Positions 61,555 through 64,000 of a DNA stretch of 64,000 nucleotides are shown here, piece by piece. Position 1 is the stretch's first letter; the number at the start of each line of letters is the position of its first letter. Source of the DNA: Caenorhabditis elegans. Lineage: Eukaryota > Nematoda > Chromadorea > Rhabditida > Rhabditidae. Location: the NCBI RefSeq assembly GCF_000002985.6, contig NC_003279.8:8308001-8372000 (forward strand). Reading direction: 5' to 3'. The position numbers were made by a program, and so were the translations under genes. The notes beneath the pieces were generated by a model. That model was not told the DNA's origin. It worked only from the letters and a program-made list of their open reading frames with translations, and searched no databases.

Positions 61555-64000
61555 TGCTGCAAAAACAAAGGATGATTTGAATATTTGTACGGAAAATTCA
61601 GACTCAATGGTTCAAATTAGGCGGCAACGAAGAAATTATCGAGTTAGACTGATTCTAATCTCTTCTTGAACAAAACAAGTTATTAAAATATAGAAAAGAA
61701 AGTAAAATATACAAAGATATTTCAAGAGAAAGCCCAAAAACTGAAGAAATTCTCGTAAATGGAGCATGGAGCTGGAGCACTTGCGCGTCAGACGCGTTGT
61801 TTTGTCCGCAAACACGTTGCGGAGCCAAGCTCTTTGAAATCGGATTTTCATAGAAACAAGATCTGTGAAGAGAAATCTTGAAATTCGAACAAGAGTAGGA
61901 TATTTAGTTTTCTTCATTGGTTTCTTGTTTTTGCTCTAGTTGTTCGATGACATTTTATATGATGTTGCAATAAAATAGCCAGGACAAGGAAAAAACTCGT
62001 GAATGGACGGCCACGGCATTTATACTGACTGAAAAGGGGCGGGGCCGGCGGCGACATATTCTCAAATTGAGAACGCGCATGCGGTGGGTCAAAACAAAAA
62101 CAAAAAGAACAAAAACTTACAGGTCTAGACAGAGCTCTCGGTGGAAAGTGAGTAGTGCGGCATCTCCTGATTGGCTTCGGCTTTGTATGCGAGGAGAGAA
62201 GGTGTAGGTTCTGAGACGAGTAGGCCGGGGAGAACATCATCCGAGTAAACTGCCTGAAATAACTATTTACGGTGAAGGTTGGGACAATGAAAGGATTTGG
62301 GATGGGAATGATATTAGGAAGGGCTAGAACCTTACAATATTTCTAAACGAATTTTCAGAAAACAACGGAGAACATTTGAAAAAACACGGAAATTCTAGAA
62401 AAATCGACGAAACTAATTGTAAATATTTGTTTGACGCCAAATTCCTAACGAGACCCATGGTTCGGGTGCGGAGCGCTTTCAATTGGCCGTAGAGCGAATA
62501 TTTACGTAGATTTCAAAACTTCTAATTTTCTTCGTTTACATAATAGTACATGTGAAAAATTTGAAACATTGTTTCAATTCCTTTTTGATCCTCCCGAACC
62601 ATACATTTTCCATGTATCTAGTAACTTTAACCAAAAATCACTTGAGTCTCATATCTCACACCTCCTTCTATTTTCATTGGATAAACTAATTTTTATTGCG
62701 AAAATATAAACGTTTGGGTTCAAACCCTATATCTGATTAGTTTATATTCACCCGCCTACTAGTTGCTGAAAAAATTGAGTAACAGTCGGTGTGTTGTTTT
62801 CCGGGTACATCGGATCTCGTCTGGGTTGTTTATAGTAATTTTATACTGGGTAAAACTAGAAAATATAAAAGTTAATTTTAACAGTTAGTCTAGAGAAACC
62901 ATTTATTCACCAACTCGTCTATAAAATCTTATTTTGTTACTTTTTCAAAGATTTTTTGAGTAATACTTAAGAAAACACTTCAATTCACTTGTGCTTTGAA
63001 TAAAGTCATTGTGTGTATTTAAAAAAGAAATCCGAGAATGAATAAATCATTTTCTCAGATTATTTTTTAAAATTCTTGCCGGTTGAAAATCTGTTTAACA
63101 TTGTTTCTATGGTTCTTGACTTACCAAATTTCATAGTGAATTTTTCGAAATGTTTTTTATAAACAGTCAAAAAATGGAAATTACTCAGGCCTTTTGGAAG
63201 TCGACCGAAAAATTTTTACGAGTTATTGTTCAATTACAATATTATTTAAACATCGTAGGGGTCCAAACCTGCGGGAATGCGCGAAACTTCTCAAAAAGTC
63301 CAATTGTTTTGAAATTCTGCCAATTTAACGGACTGAAAATTTTGAAGAACCTGAAAAAAATCTAAGTATTAAAGGTGTGTCCAGTGGGAAAATAATTCAA
63401 CCCCATTCCAATGATACAAAAATGTTCAAATATCATAACTACACTTTCCAAAAAACTGGAAAATTTTTTAATTCGAGTAGAAAAAAGAGGTGAAAATTCA
63501 GTTTTCCCCAAAAAAATCGTTCCAAATTGTTTTGAAAAGTTTTATAACATTTGAAAATTTTAGCATCATAGAAAAATAAGTTTTAATGATTTTCCCAGTG
63601 TACATAGTTCATCTACCGTATTTCCTCTATTAGTAAGACATGCAAAACTAATTTTCGGACACCTAATTTGATGCAAAACTAATTTTCGAACACGTTTTTT
63701 CTCATGTTTTCCATTAAGTTATGGCATAATATCATCAATTTCAATAACAACTTATGAACCAAAATGGGCGAATTTTACGACTGATACGCAAAAATTGTCC
63801 GAGTTGTTCTCATATTTTGCCAATTTTGACTTATTATACCAAGTCTGTAAGAGTTTTCCTAATTTTTAGAACGATTTTATAATGCAAATTTTGAATTCCT
63901 AAACAGGGAACAAATTAAGGGGTGCAAAACTAATGGAGGTGCCAAACTAATAGAGGAAATACGGTACTTTATATATTCATTCAAATTCAAAATCAATACT
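61555..64000. other. Right end, upstream of tbcd-1
   Basis: No complete gene. The first ~650 bases include the tbcd-1 promoter region and a GC-rich patch near 62035-62090 (GGGGCGGGGCCGGCGGCG). An exon-like minus-strand segment at 62121-62253 is described in the findings. From 62.3 kb the sequence is AT-rich with one MITE at 63614-63966. Confidence 0.5.
63614..63966. mobile_element. TA-flanked MITE, copy 2
   Basis: A 353-bp element with ends TACCGTATTTCCTCTATTAGT and its exact reverse complement ACTAATAGAGGAAATACGGTA. Subterminal GCAAAACTAATTTTCG motifs are repeated at 63642, 63673 and, in variant form, 63933. Same family as the element at 52462-52770; the 19-base TIR core differs there by only one base. 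Confidence 0.9.

Noticed and set aside
62700..62750. GGGTTCAAACCC resembling a tRNA T-arm
   Set aside because: No A-box, anticodon arm or acceptor stem could be paired around it.

Overview
This is nematode nuclear DNA and almost certainly Caenorhabditis elegans chromosome I. The sequence is AT-rich, with compact multi-exon genes, short introns with TTTTCAG acceptors, splice-leader-like acceptors just upstream of start codons, and many small inverted-repeat elements. I recognised several proteins outright: the worm p53 homologue CEP-1, alpha-tubulin TBA-5, the Tudor protein RSD-6, tubulin cofactor D, CYP36A1, a FIG4/Sac phosphatase, a MYST acetyltransferase and ribosomal protein uL23. Exon models were built by hand. 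Each was checked for reading-phase continuity and summed to a multiple of three. For CEP-1, CYP36A1 and uL23 the resulting lengths (644, 493 and 146 residues) agree with the lengths I remember.

Layout. 1-4.7 kb: no convincing gene; one strong foldback repeat at about 1.4-1.75 kb. 4.7-5.3 kb (+): broken tyrosine-phosphatase-like fragment. 5.3-7.3 kb (-): small C2H2 zinc-finger protein. 8.2-10.25 kb (-): divergent protein kinase. 10.6-16.0 kb (-): large R3H plus DEAH-type RNA helicase, divergently arranged with cep-1 (+, 16.3-20.7 kb). 21.1-21.6 kb (-): rpl-25.2. 22.6-24.7 kb (+): secreted, probably GPI-anchored protein with four 10-cysteine modules. 25.2-28.0 kb (+): tandem-PHD MYST acetyltransferase. 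29.0-33.7 kb (+): FIG4-type Sac phosphatase, convergent with cyp-36A1 (-, 33.9-38.0 kb). 38-45.4 kb: long gene-poor stretch. 45.4-49.8 kb (+): tba-5, convergent with rsd-6 (-, 50.7-55.8 kb). tbcd-1 (-, 56.2-61.55 kb) lies directly upstream of rsd-6. The right end (61.6-64 kb) is non-coding apart from one exon-like element, and contains a TA-flanked MITE.

Functional themes. Genome surveillance and chromatin are represented by CEP-1 and the MYST enzyme, and small-RNA biology by RSD-6. Tubulin biology is represented by TBA-5 and, about 6 kb away, cofactor D, which assembles alpha/beta tubulin dimers. Phosphoinositide turnover is represented by the FIG4-like protein. No single new multi-gene system is evident. 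The most interesting leads are two possible unlisted exons of cep-1 (one with a PP1-docking-like RVSF motif), a hAT-like MITE with an exact 8-bp target duplication inside cep-1, nested MITEs in an rsd-6 intron, and orphan exon-like ORFs with good splice sites.
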